A DNA stretch of 64,000 nt from Nocardioides lianchengensis (GTDB taxonomy: Bacteria > Actinomycetota > Actinomycetes > Propionibacteriales > Nocardioidaceae), in NCBI RefSeq assembly GCF_900101465.1, contig NZ_FMZM01000010.1:179731-243730 (forward strand), written 5' to 3'. Each line of letters starts with the position of its first letter. The first letter of the stretch is position 1. This document shows positions 39,508 through 49,107 of the stretch, piece by piece. The translations under genes were made by a program, and so were the position numbers. The notes under the pieces are model-generated. The model saw only the letters and a list, made by a program, of their open reading frames with translations, searched no databases and was not told where the DNA came from.

Positions 39508-40965
39508 TCAGAGCACGATCCGGCCGGTCCACAGCCCGACGGCGCCGATGACGGCGCCGACCGCGACCAGCGCGAAGACGCCCATCTCGGTCGGGGTGAA
39601 CAGCCGCAGCCCGCGCTCGCTGCGGGCCTTGACGAACAGCAGCGCCGAGGGCGCGAGGATCACCGTCGACAGCAGCAGGAACTGCAGCCCGGCGGCGTCG
39701 AAGAGGAAGATCGTGTATGCCGTGGCCGCGCCGGCGACGATCGTCTCGCGCCGTCGTACGGCGGGCGCGACGCCGTCGTACGACTCCCCGGTGAGGCCGA
39801 GCTTGAGGGCGTACGCCGCCGCGAGCAGGTAGGGCAGCAGGGCCAGGCTGGTGGCCAGGTCGAGCAGGAAGTTCAGCGCGTCGGTCACGACCAGGGTCAG
39901 CGCGAGCAGGGCCTGCACGCCGAGCGAGGTGACCACCAGCGCGGTGATCGGCGTGCCCGCGGCGTTCTCGCGGCCCAGGAAGGCCGGGAAGTCGTCGGCG
40001 CGGGCGGGGATGAACATCACCTCGGCGGCCATCAGGGTCCAGGCCAGGTAGGCGCCGAGGACGGAGACGATGACCGCGACGCTGATGAACACCTCGCCCC
40101 AGTCACCGACGACCGACTCGAAGACCCCGACCATCGACGGCTGGCGGGTGGCCGCGAGCTCGGGCTGCGGGACGACGGCGTAGCTGGAGAGGGTCACCAG
40201 GGCGAAGATCGAGAGCACGCTGAGGAAGCCCAGGACCGTGGCCCGGCCGACGTCCTCGCGGCGGCGGGCGTAGCGCGAGTAGACGCTGGCGCCCTCGATG
40301 CCGATGAACACGAACGTCGTGATCAGCATGGTGCTGCGGACCTGGTCGCCGAGGCCGTCGAGGTCGCCGTACCCGGTGGCGAGCCAGTTGTCGGCGACCA
40401 CCCCGGCATCGAGCGAGACCAGCAGCACCACGATGAACACCAGGATCGGGAGGATCTTGAAGACCGTGACGATCCGGTTGATGACCGCGGCGTCGCGCAC
40501 CCCGCGGGCGATCAGGTAGTGGAAGAGCCACACGCCGCAGGTCGCCAGGCCGACGGCCAGCACCGTGTCGCCGTCGCCGAACCCGTCGAAGAACGCGCCG
40601 AGGGTGGCGCCGATGAAGACCCAGTAGAAGGTGTTCCCGGCGACCGAGCTGGCCCAGAAGCCGATCGCGGAGTTGAAGCCGGCGTAGTCGCCGAACCCCG
40701 CCTTCGCGTAGATGAAGACGCCGGAGTCGAGGTCGGGCCGGCGGATGGCCAGGTTCTGGAAGACGAAGGCCAGCATCAGCATGCCCGCGCCCGCGATCGC
40801 CCAGGCGATCAGCGAGCCCAGGATGCCGGTGGCCACGCCGAACCGCGCCGGCAGCGAGAACACCCCCGCCCCGACCATCCCCCCGACCACCATCGCGGTG
40901 AGCGTGGGGACGCTCATCGTCGCCACCGGAGCGGCCTGCTCCTCCGCCTGCTGCGCCACGCTCAC
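39508..40965 (-). CDS. APA-superfamily arginine/ornithine-type transporter
   Basis: This 485-residue protein has about twelve helices. It contains the first-helix motif MVGGMVGAGVFSLPARFG and the AFVFQNLAIRRPDLDSGVFIYAKAGFGDYAGFNSAIGFW region typical of basic amino acid/polyamine antiporters (ArcD-like). Position 25 nt before arcA supports arginine uptake with ornithine or citrulline export. The exact exchange partner is inferred. The N-terminus (MSVAQQAEEQAAPVATMS) is polar and cytoplasmic. Confidence 0.85.
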   Translation of the reverse strand: MSVAQQAEEQAAPVATMSVPTLTAMVVGGMVGAGVFSLPARFGVATGILGSLIAWAIAGAGMLMLAFVFQNLAIRRPDLDSGVFIYAKAGFGDYAGFNSAIGFWASSVAGNTFYWVFIGATLGAFFDGFGDGDTVLAVGLATCGVWLFHYLIARGVRDAAVINRIVTVFKILPILVFIVVLLVSLDAGVVADNWLATGYGDLDGLGDQVRSTMLITTFVFIGIEGASVYSRYARRREDVGRATVLGFLSVLSIFALVTLSSYAVVPQPELAATRQPSMVGVFESVVGDWGEVFISVAVIVSVLGAYLAWTLMAAEVMFIPARADDFPAFLGRENAAGTPITALVVTSLGVQALLALTLVVTDALNFLLDLATSLALLPYLLAAAYALKLGLTGESYDGVAPAVRRRETIVAGAATAYTIFLFDAAGLQFLLLSTVILAPSALLFVKARSERGLRLFTPTEMGVFALVAVGAVIGAVGLWTGRIVL

Positions 40966-41045
40966 TCCTCCGGGCCGGGGAGCCCGAGGCTAGGAACGCG
41001 AGGACGTCGCGGGCCTCCCACGAAACGGGTGAGGCCCGGCGGACG

Positions 41046-41717
41046 TCAGGTGGGCCGGACGGTCAGGTCGCTGATCGTGGCGTCGCGCGGCAGGTCGAGC
41101 ACGTGCAGCACGGCGTCGGCCACGGTCTCGGGCCGGATCCACGCGGCGGCGTCGTACGCCTTGCCCTCCTGGCGGTGCACCTCCGCCTGCATCGGCGTCG
41201 CCGTGCGGCCCGGGTAGACCGTGGTGACCCGGACGCCGGACGACGCCTCCTCCGCGCGGAGCGAATCGGCGAGGGCCTTCAGGCCGTGCTTGGAGGCGGC
41301 GTACGCCGACCACTGCGGGTGGGCGTGCAGGCCGGCGCCGGAGTTGACCAGCACCACGGTGCCGCGCCGGGCGCGCAGGGCCGGGAGCGCCAGTCGGGTC
41401 AGCAGCGCCGGGGCGACCAGGTTGACCTGGAGCTGCTCGGTCCACGCCGTCGCGTCGAGCTCGGCCACCGCCCCGAGGGTGACGACGCCCGCGGCGTGCA
41501 CGACCGAGTCCAGGGCGTCGGGCAGCACCAGCCCCGCCAGCGACGCGGGGTCGGCCAGGTCGGCGACCAGCGTGGTCGCGCCCGGCAGCCCGTCGGCGAG
41601 CTGCTCCGCCCGCTCGGCGGATCGGACCACCGCGACGACCTCGTCGCCGCGCCCGAGCAGGCGGGCCGCCAGCACCGCGCCGATGCCGGACCCGGCACCG
41701 GTGAGCAGGTGGATCAT
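41046..41717 (-). CDS. Short-chain dehydrogenase/reductase
   Basis: This 223-residue Rossmann enzyme has the cofactor motif LLTGAGSGIGAVLAARL, the strand end VVHAAGVV in place of NNAG, a catalytic serine in VVLVNSGAG, the YxxxK motif in YAASKHGLK and the substrate-loop start YPGRTATPMQ. The substrate is unknown. The ATG at 41717 overlaps the upstream dehydrogenase gene by 4 nt, so the two enzymes are probably made together. The longer open frame upstream is out-of-frame sequence within that gene. Confidence 0.88.
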   Translation of the reverse strand: MIHLLTGAGSGIGAVLAARLLGRGDEVVAVVRSAERAEQLADGLPGATTLVADLADPASLAGLVLPDALDSVVHAAGVVTLGAVAELDATAWTEQLQVNLVAPALLTRLALPALRARRGTVVLVNSGAGLHAHPQWSAYAASKHGLKALADSLRAEEASSGVRVTTVYPGRTATPMQAEVHRQEGKAYDAAAWIRPETVADAVLHVLDLPRDATISDLTVRPT

Positions 41718-42682
41718 CGGGTGAAGACGATCTTGCCGAAGAGGTCGCCGCCGGCCATCGCCGCGAAGCCGTCGCGAGCCTCGGTCATCGGCAGCACCCG
41801 GTCGATCAGCGGCCGGGCTCCGGACGCGTCGAGCAGGGCGACCAGGGCGGCCAGCTCGTCGCGGGTGCCCATGGTGGAGCCGATGACGCTGAGCTGCAGG
41901 AAGAAGATGCGGGTCAGCTCGGCGTCGTCGAGGTTCGGGCCGGACGTCGTACCGGAGGTGATGATGCGGCCGCCGGGACGCAGCGCGCGGATGGAGTGGG
42001 ACCAGGTGGCCTTGCCGACCGTCTCGATGACCGCGTCGACCTTGACCGGGAGCCGGGCGCCGGACTCGAAGACGTCGTGGGCGCCGATCTCGAGCGCCCG
42101 GGCGCGCTTGGCCTCGTCGCGGCTGGTCGCCAGCACCCGCAGGCCGGCGGCCCGCCCGAGGATGATCGCCGCCGTGGCGACGCCGCCGCCGGCACCCTGG
42201 ACCAGCACCGTCTCGCCGGCCTTCAGCTGGCCGCGGGTGAAGAGCATCCGGTAGGCCGTGAGCCACGCGGTCGGCAGGCAGGCCGCCTCCTCGAACGACA
42301 GCGAGGCCGGCTTGGCGACCACGTTGCGGCGCGGGACCGCGACCTTGTCGGCCAGGGTGCCCTGGTAGCGCTCGGACAGCAGCGACCGCTTCGGGTCGAA
42401 GGTCTCGTCGCCGCTCCAGGACGGGTCGCTGATCACGGCGTGCACGACGACCTCGTTGCCGTCCTCGTCGTACCCCGCGGCGTCGCAGCCGAGGATCATC
42501 GGCAGCGACTCCTCACGCAGCCCGACCCCGCGGAGCGAGAACAGGTCGTGGTGGTTCAGGGACGCGGCCTTGACGGTGACCGTGGTCCACCCGTCCGGGA
42601 CCTCCGGATCGGGTCGCTCCCCCACCTGCAGGACCGAGACCGGGTCGTCCTTCGAGAACTGGTCGGCGTAGACGGCGAACAT
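41714..42682 (-). CDS. Zinc-type alcohol dehydrogenase/quinone oxidoreductase family protein
   Basis: This 322-residue medium-chain dehydrogenase has a GroES-like domain (VKAASLNHHDLFSLRGVG, MILGCDAAGYDEDGNEV) and a Rossmann domain with ETVLVQGAGGGVATAAIILGRAAG and LATSRDEAKRARALEIGA. The zinc-binding cysteine cluster of classical alcohol dehydrogenases is absent, so it may be a zinc-independent quinone- or enoyl-reductase type. It is the first gene of a two-gene unit with the SDR. Confidence 0.85.
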   Translation of the reverse strand: MFAVYADQFSKDDPVSVLQVGERPDPEVPDGWTTVTVKAASLNHHDLFSLRGVGLREESLPMILGCDAAGYDEDGNEVVVHAVISDPSWSGDETFDPKRSLLSERYQGTLADKVAVPRRNVVAKPASLSFEEAACLPTAWLTAYRMLFTRGQLKAGETVLVQGAGGGVATAAIILGRAAGLRVLATSRDEAKRARALEIGAHDVFESGARLPVKVDAVIETVGKATWSHSIRALRPGGRIITSGTTSGPNLDDAELTRIFFLQLSVIGSTMGTRDELAALVALLDASGARPLIDRVLPMTEARDGFAAMAGGDLFGKIVFTR

Positions 42683-42705
42683 GCTCCGAACCTAGCGACC
42701 GCGGG

Positions 42706-43899
<1,194 letters not shown>

Positions 43900-44063
43900 G
43901 GACTCGAGTGCCTTCCAGGCGTGGGCCGTACGTGGCGCGGTGGTCCGGCTCGACGCGACGGGGTGCTGCCGCGGGGCCAGGCTGGGACTGCTCGGTCTCC
44001 GCAGTGTGGCACAGCGTCCGGCTCACGCCAGGGGTGCTGTCCCGACCGCTTTCGTGTGCTCCG

Positions 44064-44426
44064 TCACAGCGCGGCGGGGCGGCGGGGTCGCGGCCAGATC
44101 CGGGCGATGACGACCGCCCGGACCTCCTCCTCCGCGACCGGTCCGCGGTGCCGGGAGTCGACCCCGATCGGGTTGTCGCTCAGCAGCCACCAGCCCGCGC
44201 CTCCGGCGCGCGTCGTACGACGCTCGGTCGCGCGCTTGACCGCCTGGGTGCCGTCGACGAACCGGGCCACCACCAGCCGGCCCGGCCGGACCGTCCCGCG
44301 GTGGTCGACGAGCAGCCAGTCGCCGGCCCGCAGGGTCGGCAGCATGGAGTCCCCCGTCACATGCGCCAGACCCAGCAGGGGTACCCGTCCCACCAGACGT
44401 CGGACCCCTCGATCGGCTCGTGCCAC
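44064..44426 (-). CDS. sodX: Nickel-SOD maturation protease
   Basis: This protein of about 120 residues is related to signal peptidase I (S26/S24). It has the catalytic serine in HVTGDSMLPTLRAGD, the general-base lysine in GTQAVKRATER and a WWLLSDNPIGVDSR box. It is divergent from sodN, the usual arrangement, and would remove the sodN leader to expose the Ni-binding histidine. The GTG at 44426 is a tentative start: a longer frame would overlap sodN, and no ribosome-binding site is evident. Confidence 0.85.
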   Translation of the reverse strand: MARADRGVRRLVGRVPLLGLAHVTGDSMLPTLRAGDWLLVDHRGTVRPGRLVVARFVDGTQAVKRATERRTTRAGGAGWWLLSDNPIGVDSRHRGPVAEEEVRAVVIARIWPRPRRPAAL

Positions 44427-46015
44427 GCGGAGTAGTGTCGCAGTCGAGACCGACCGCTCCGGCGTCGTGCTCCACAACCGAAGACGACACGACGAGAGGA
44501 CCCGCATTGTTCGCGCGACTGTTCGCACCCACGCTTGAGGTTTCCGCCCACTGCGACCTGCCCTGCGGTGTCTACGACCCGGCCCAGGCCCGCATCGAGG
44601 CCGAGTCCATCAAGGCTGTCATCGCCAAGGTCGCCGACAACGACGACCCGGACTTCCGCACCCGCGCCATCCTCATCAAGGAGCAGCGCTCCGAGCTGGT
44701 CAAGCACCACCTCTGGGTGCTGTGGACCGACTACTTCAAGCCCCCGCACTTCGAGAAGTACCCGCAGCTCCACACGCTCGTCAACGAGGCCACCAAGCTC
44801 GCCGGTGCCTCCGGCACCAAGGGTGAGCTCGACGCCGCCAAGGCCGACGAGCTGCTCGCGAAGATCGACGAGATCGCCGAGATCTTCTGGGAGACCAAGA
44901 AGGGCTGACGCCCTCCGCAGGCCTCTGACCTGCAGTTTTACCTTCTCGACGCCGCCCCAGTCCGCAAGAGGACTGAGGGCGGCGTCGAGCACGTTCCGGG
45001 TCCGGTCCTCGTCGCCGGGCCACAGGTGCGCGTAGGTCCGCAGCGTGATGACCGCCGATGCGTGCCCTAGGAACGCCTGCACCTGCTTGACCGACGCTCC
45101 TCCGGCAATCAGCGCCGAGGCCGCGAAGTGCCGGAAGTCGTGCGCGGTCACGCTGACCCCGGCCTCGTCGCAAGCCGCCGCCAGGATGCGCTTCCACCGC
45201 CAGTACGGCAGCGGCTCGCCGAGCTCGTCCACGAACAGCGGCCCAACCGTCGGATAGGCCGCGAGATGGGTCTCGAGCTCGTCGAGGACCACCTGGCCGA
45301 TGGGGACGCTGCGGCGAGACGACTTCGACTTCAGGGTGGCGATCTGGCCGTTCTGCAGCCGTTGGCGATCCACCCGGATCGTTCGGGCGAGGAAGTCGAT
45401 GTCGTCCACCCGCAGCCCGCGTGCCTCGCCGATCCGGATCCCGGAGCCTGCCAGGAGGACGATCAGAGCGATCCACCGGTCCTCGATCGCGTCCATCACC
45501 GCCGTGACCTCGTCGACAGTCGGCGGGATGACCTCCTCGTCATCACCCTTCGGGAGGCGGATCTTGCGGCACGGCGAATGCGCGATGACGCGGTCGTCCA
45601 CCGCGGCTGCGAAGACGCGGGCCGTCACGTCGTAGACGTTCCTGATCGTCCCGGCCGACAACCCCTTGCGTTCGAGGTCGCGAATGAGGCCCTGGAGCAG
45701 CGTCGGGCGGACGGATCCGATGGGGTGCTGACCGAGCGCCGGCAGCAGATGAAGCCGGAGCGCGTTGTCGACGATCCGCTTGGTGCCGTCGCTGGAGACC
45801 TGGACCGCCTGCCAGTCCTCGGCGTACCGGCGGAGGGTGACCTTCCCCGCAGCTGGGTCCACGTAGTCGCCCCGGACCACTGATGCGGTGACCTGGTTGA
45901 GCCAGCGTTGCGCATCTGTCTTCTTCTCAAAGTGCCGAGCGTGCTCCTTGCCTGCGGAGTCGCGATAGCGCGCCCGCCACTTGCCGGACTCCCGGCGTTT
46001 TTTGATGCTGACCAC
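44357..46015 (-). CDS. Tyrosine integrase with read-through C-terminal tail
   Basis: The GTG start has a strong GGAGGT site. Residues 1-70 form an AP2-like arm-binding domain (KKRRESGKWRARYRDSAGKEH), about 70-165 the core-binding domain and about 165-345 the catalytic domain. Catalytic residues visible are Arg194 (GSGIRIGEARG), a Lys near 229, His292 and Arg295 (AHDFRHFAAS), His318 (LGHAS) and Tyr328 (LRTYAHLW). The fold should end near residue 360. The frame then stays open for about 190 codons antisense to sodN, probably because the native stop lies beyond the attachment junction or was lost. Confidence 0.85.
   Translation of the reverse strand: MVSIKKRRESGKWRARYRDSAGKEHARHFEKKTDAQRWLNQVTASVVRGDYVDPAAGKVTLRRYAEDWQAVQVSSDGTKRIVDNALRLHLLPALGQHPIGSVRPTLLQGLIRDLERKGLSAGTIRNVYDVTARVFAAAVDDRVIAHSPCRKIRLPKGDDEEVIPPTVDEVTAVMDAIEDRWIALIVLLAGSGIRIGEARGLRVDDIDFLARTIRVDRQRLQNGQIATLKSKSSRRSVPIGQVVLDELETHLAAYPTVGPLFVDELGEPLPYWRWKRILAAACDEAGVSVTAHDFRHFAASALIAGGASVKQVQAFLGHASAVITLRTYAHLWPGDEDRTRNVLDAALSPLADWGGVEKVKLQVRGLRRASALLGLPEDLGDLVDLREQLVGLGGVELTLGAGGTGELGGLVDERVELRVLLEVRGLEVVGPQHPEVVLDQLGALLLDEDGAGAEVRVVVVGDLGDDSLDGLGLDAGLGRVVDTAGQVAVGGNLKRGCEQSREQCGSSRRVVFGCGARRRSGRSRLRHYSAWHEPIEGSDVWWDGYPCWVWRM
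44507..44908 (+). CDS. sodN: Nickel superoxide dismutase
   Basis: This 133-residue precursor begins (M)FARLFAPTLEVSA, a leader of 14 residues, then the nickel hook HCDLPCGVY with the His1, Cys2 and Cys6 ligands. The four-helix bundle continues as DPAQARIEAESIKAVIAKV and ends EIFWETKKG. The start is a TTG with AGAGGA upstream; it matches the Streptomyces SodN N-terminus. It dismutates superoxide after cleavage by SodX. The 3' end directly borders the integrase-bearing island. Confidence 0.95.
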   Translation: MFARLFAPTLEVSAHCDLPCGVYDPAQARIEAESIKAVIAKVADNDDPDFRTRAILIKEQRSELVKHHLWVLWTDYFKPPHFEKYPQLHTLVNEATKLAGASGTKGELDAAKADELLAKIDEIAEIFWETKKG

Positions 46016-46243
46016 GTGCCACCTCCGGTCCCAGCACGTCCACTACGGACGAAGGTCGGCAGCAAATACGACTGTGCGCTCCGGAGAGTTCGACTGGGAC
46101 GAATCTGTGGACGAGCCACACACGTCGGAGGGACCTGTGGAGAAACGATTACCTGGTGCAGCACCACGGCCCTGACTAATGGACGACCACCGGCGGGAGC
46201 AGGTCCTAGTTAGCGCGGAGGTCGGAGAACGGGAGATTCCCAT

Positions 46244-46268
46244 AAGACTCACCTTGGTATGGAGTCTT
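46244..46268 (-). terminator. Possible terminator hairpin after the PD-(D/E)XK gene
   Basis: A perfect 7-bp inverted repeat (AAGACTC 46244-46250, GAGTCTT 46262-46268) with an 11-nt loop lies 9 nt beyond the gene's stop. No clear T-run follows on the minus strand, so termination strength is doubtful. Confidence 0.4.
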
Positions 46269-46277
46269 GCGAGCAGT

Positions 46278-48047
46278 TCAGGAACTCAGCTCCGGGGGCC
46301 GCTCCGCGGACTCCAGGTAGGTCTCCGACTTGTCGCGTGAGAACCATCTGAACGGGGCGTCCGTCGGCTCGAACTCGGCGGGCACGCCCACACCCCCCGG
46401 TGGGTGGACTTCGCTGGCGGCGACTGCTTGAAGATGGGCGAGATTCACGAGGCGTGGGCGGGGTGCCCAGAAGGCCGACGGTCCGAACCGAAGCTTGAGG
46501 TCTCCGACGTTGAAATAGACGAGCGGGTTGACCGAGAACACTCCCCCCGGGAGGACTCCTGTCGGGTCCTGCAGGAGCGCTTCGAGGAAGCCCGCGACTG
46601 CGTCGGGGAGCACCTGAAGTGTGAAGCCGCCGTCGTGCTCAACGTCGTCGCCGTTGAGCTGTCGCACTACTCGGCGGAGCTCCTTGACCTGTCCGATGGT
46701 GATGTTGGCTGGGTAGCTGAACGCTGAACCGGTGACTTCCTGCATGTGGTGGAGGTCCGCGATGAGCTGGTGGGTCGCGACGGCTTCGGGAAACGATGCT
46801 TCATCGAGAGGTGGACCGTCGACGTACCCGAGTTGGGGCAGTAGGAATCGGATGCGGGTACCGGCCTGTGAGGCTGCGAGGGTGCGTGCGACGGGAAGTA
46901 ACGAGTCGATGTCGTAGCCGACGAGGGTGTCTGGAAGGACGATGCGCAGCGTTGCACCGTCCACGAGCTGTGGCTTACCCGAGCCGCTCATGCTCGGCGG
47001 CCGCGGAAGGCCGAGTTCGAACTTGATGATGCCGGCCGCGTCGCTGCCGTAGAGCTTGACTCCGACTGCGCCTGTGGTCCGTTCGGCGAAGAACACGGAA
47101 AACTGGGAGAGGACGCGCTCGTTGCCGTTCTCGTCGGGTTCGCCGGCGAGAATCTGGTAGTTGCAGCGGATGCGTTTGTCGAGCACCTCGCGGAGGGTGA
47201 CGATGCTGAACTCATTCGCTGCCGGATCGCCGACATCAAACAGTTTGCGGGCCTCATCGGAGGCGTCGATGTCGAGGTCGATCACGTACCCGGCGGGTAG
47301 GTCCACGTGGCCGCCGAACGCCAGTGTGTGCTCGAACCTCGCTCGGAGCTCCTCGTCATCGGGGTCGTCTGCACGGAACGCGAATGTTGGAGTGATGGTG
47401 ATGGGGTCGACGAGCTGCGCGTCATCGCGCTTGGCTCGTAGGGATTGGTAATGGATGCCGTCGCGTACAGCGAAGTCGAGCGTCCAGTACGGGGAGACTT
47501 CGTCGACGCGGCGATGCAGGCCGGCGAGTCGTTCGGTCAGGTTGCTCGCGCCGTCGGCGAGGACTGCCTGCTCCATGCCGAACTCGGCTGCCCGTTGAAG
47601 GACCTGACCGTCGATGCCCTCGATGAAGCGTTGAACGTCCATGTTCTCGGCGAGGGCTGCATCGAGCCAGTCCTGACCGAACCAGTCGAGCTCGACGCCG
47701 GGAGCCAGCTTCGGGAGCGTCTCGTCGAACCATGCCTGCTCGGACGACTTCGATCCGGGCCGGTTGGGCGTCATGTTCATCGGGATGACCAGCACCCAGC
47801 GGGTCATGTCCGAGACAGTCTGAACTGCGTTCTTCAGCGAGTTCGCGACCTGTCGGCGACGTGAGGAGTCGAGGCGCCCGAACGACTTCACCTCGAAGAC
47901 TGTCCGGCCGTCCGCGGTCACGAGCTCGGCGTCTCGGCCTCCGTCGCCACCGGCGCCGTCGAAGGAGCGCAGACCAGAGAAGCGTGCCCTGAGCAACATC
48001 TGGATGGCTCTCTCGGCGCGCTTGGGGTCCTGGTCCCAGCTGAACAC
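46278..48047 (-). CDS. PD-(D/E)XK-type nuclease fused to a large unknown domain
   Basis: This protein has about 589 residues. The first 110 have the restriction-endonuclease-like pattern: a helix with RAERAIQMLLRARF, then FDGAGGDGGRDAEL and TVFEVKSFGRL, giving Asp39 and Glu52-Val-Lys54 as likely metal and catalytic residues, similar to Mrr-like nucleases. The remaining 480 residues are beta-rich and match no family I know; they may sense a target or partner. GTG at 48047 is preferred (GGAAG site); an ATG 24 codons upstream would leave only 29 nt to the divergent gene. Defence is likely but inferred. Confidence 0.65.
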   Translation of the reverse strand: MFSWDQDPKRAERAIQMLLRARFSGLRSFDGAGGDGGRDAELVTADGRTVFEVKSFGRLDSSRRRQVANSLKNAVQTVSDMTRWVLVIPMNMTPNRPGSKSSEQAWFDETLPKLAPGVELDWFGQDWLDAALAENMDVQRFIEGIDGQVLQRAAEFGMEQAVLADGASNLTERLAGLHRRVDEVSPYWTLDFAVRDGIHYQSLRAKRDDAQLVDPITITPTFAFRADDPDDEELRARFEHTLAFGGHVDLPAGYVIDLDIDASDEARKLFDVGDPAANEFSIVTLREVLDKRIRCNYQILAGEPDENGNERVLSQFSVFFAERTTGAVGVKLYGSDAAGIIKFELGLPRPPSMSGSGKPQLVDGATLRIVLPDTLVGYDIDSLLPVARTLAASQAGTRIRFLLPQLGYVDGPPLDEASFPEAVATHQLIADLHHMQEVTGSAFSYPANITIGQVKELRRVVRQLNGDDVEHDGGFTLQVLPDAVAGFLEALLQDPTGVLPGGVFSVNPLVYFNVGDLKLRFGPSAFWAPRPRLVNLAHLQAVAASEVHPPGGVGVPAEFEPTDAPFRWFSRDKSETYLESAERPPELSS

Positions 48048-48148
48048 CCGGCCATCTTCCCGGCGGAGATCGGGGGAACAGGCTCGACTCGCCGCCCGGT
48101 AACCGTCTAGCGACCGCATTTGTCGGTAGCTCTGGGCATCCTGTGCTT

Positions 48149-49009
48149 GTGACGAATGCGACCACCAAGGCGTCGAAACCGGCGCGCAGGTGCGTCTTCT
48201 GTGGGCGGTTCGGCAAGCTCACAAAGGAGCACGCCTGGCCACAGTGGTTGCGCAAAGGCGTGGAAGTTGACCCGACTCAGCACACGTACGCATCCGGATT
48301 CCAACGCACCGGCGACGACACGCTCAGCGAGCTTCCCAACGTGGCCCTTCACCACAAACGGTCAGTGATGACCACGTTCGTTCGCGAGTTCTGCGAAACC
48401 TGCAACAACGGTTGGATGAGCCTCCTCGAGACCCGCTGTATCCCGTTGCTGCGACGGCTTTGGGCACCTTCTTACCCGCTAGGTGTCACCTCCTTCAACG
48501 AGACCGAGGTGGCGTCGCTCGCCGCTTGGGCAGTGAAGACCGCGTGGGTCCGCGAACGCGTCGCAGACCGCACCAACACCGCCGACGCCGCAACCCGCGA
48601 ACAGTTCGCGCGCACCCAAGAGGTCCCCCCTCTGACCTGGGTGTGGGTGAGCCGGTACGTCGGCAACAGCAACTTCCGCGCCCTCAACGCCGGCATCACC
48701 GTCACCCATCAGGACCAGCACTGGCAGGCGGGCGAGTCTCGCAGAGTCAGTCTCTGCGCCCTCCGCTTCCAAGGCCTGGCGATGGTCGTCCGGACTGACC
48801 GCGGACCGGGCGTCCCACCGTTCGCACTACCGGCAGACGCCTGGCGCCAACTCGCGCCGCATCCAGGCTCGATGACGTGGCCACCCAAACGGCCCGTCGG
48901 CGACGCCGAGGTCGAGGGCATCGTGCGAAACGTCAGCTCATGGATACAACTGCCAGCGACTACCGAGTTCGTCCGGTCAGGCGACTGGGAGGACGTGCAA
49001 CGCAACTAG
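48149..49009 (+). CDS. HNH-like zinc-binding protein
   Basis: This protein of about 286 residues has an N-terminal CVFCGRFGKLTKEHAWPQWLRKG (first CxxC, then KEH) and, some 60 residues later, FCETCNNGWMSLLETRC (second CxxC and the NN of an HNH-like treble clef). This pairing is typical of a group of actinobacterial HNH-domain proteins in mobile islands. The C-terminal 170 residues are of unknown fold. It is divergent from the PD-(D/E)XK gene with about 100 nt between starts. GTG at 48143 is an alternative start. Nuclease activity is inferred from the motif only. Confidence 0.6.
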   Translation: MTNATTKASKPARRCVFCGRFGKLTKEHAWPQWLRKGVEVDPTQHTYASGFQRTGDDTLSELPNVALHHKRSVMTTFVREFCETCNNGWMSLLETRCIPLLRRLWAPSYPLGVTSFNETEVASLAAWAVKTAWVRERVADRTNTADAATREQFARTQEVPPLTWVWVSRYVGNSNFRALNAGITVTHQDQHWQAGESRRVSLCALRFQGLAMVVRTDRGPGVPPFALPADAWRQLAPHPGSMTWPPKRPVGDAEVEGIVRNVSSWIQLPATTEFVRSGDWEDVQRN

Positions 49010-49107
49010 CGACGTCGCCACCGGCCGGAGTGCAGGCTCACGGTTTCGCTGCGCCGGCCGGCAGCGACGGATACCGTCGCGGCGACCATGACGGATAGAG
49101 GTAGGCG

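Noticed and set aside
46016..46243. Possible gene between the integrase and the PD-(D/E)XK gene.
   Set aside because: Short frames on both strands lack ribosome-binding sites; the stretch more likely holds the integrase promoter and integrase-arm sites (two CTGTGGA strings are visible).
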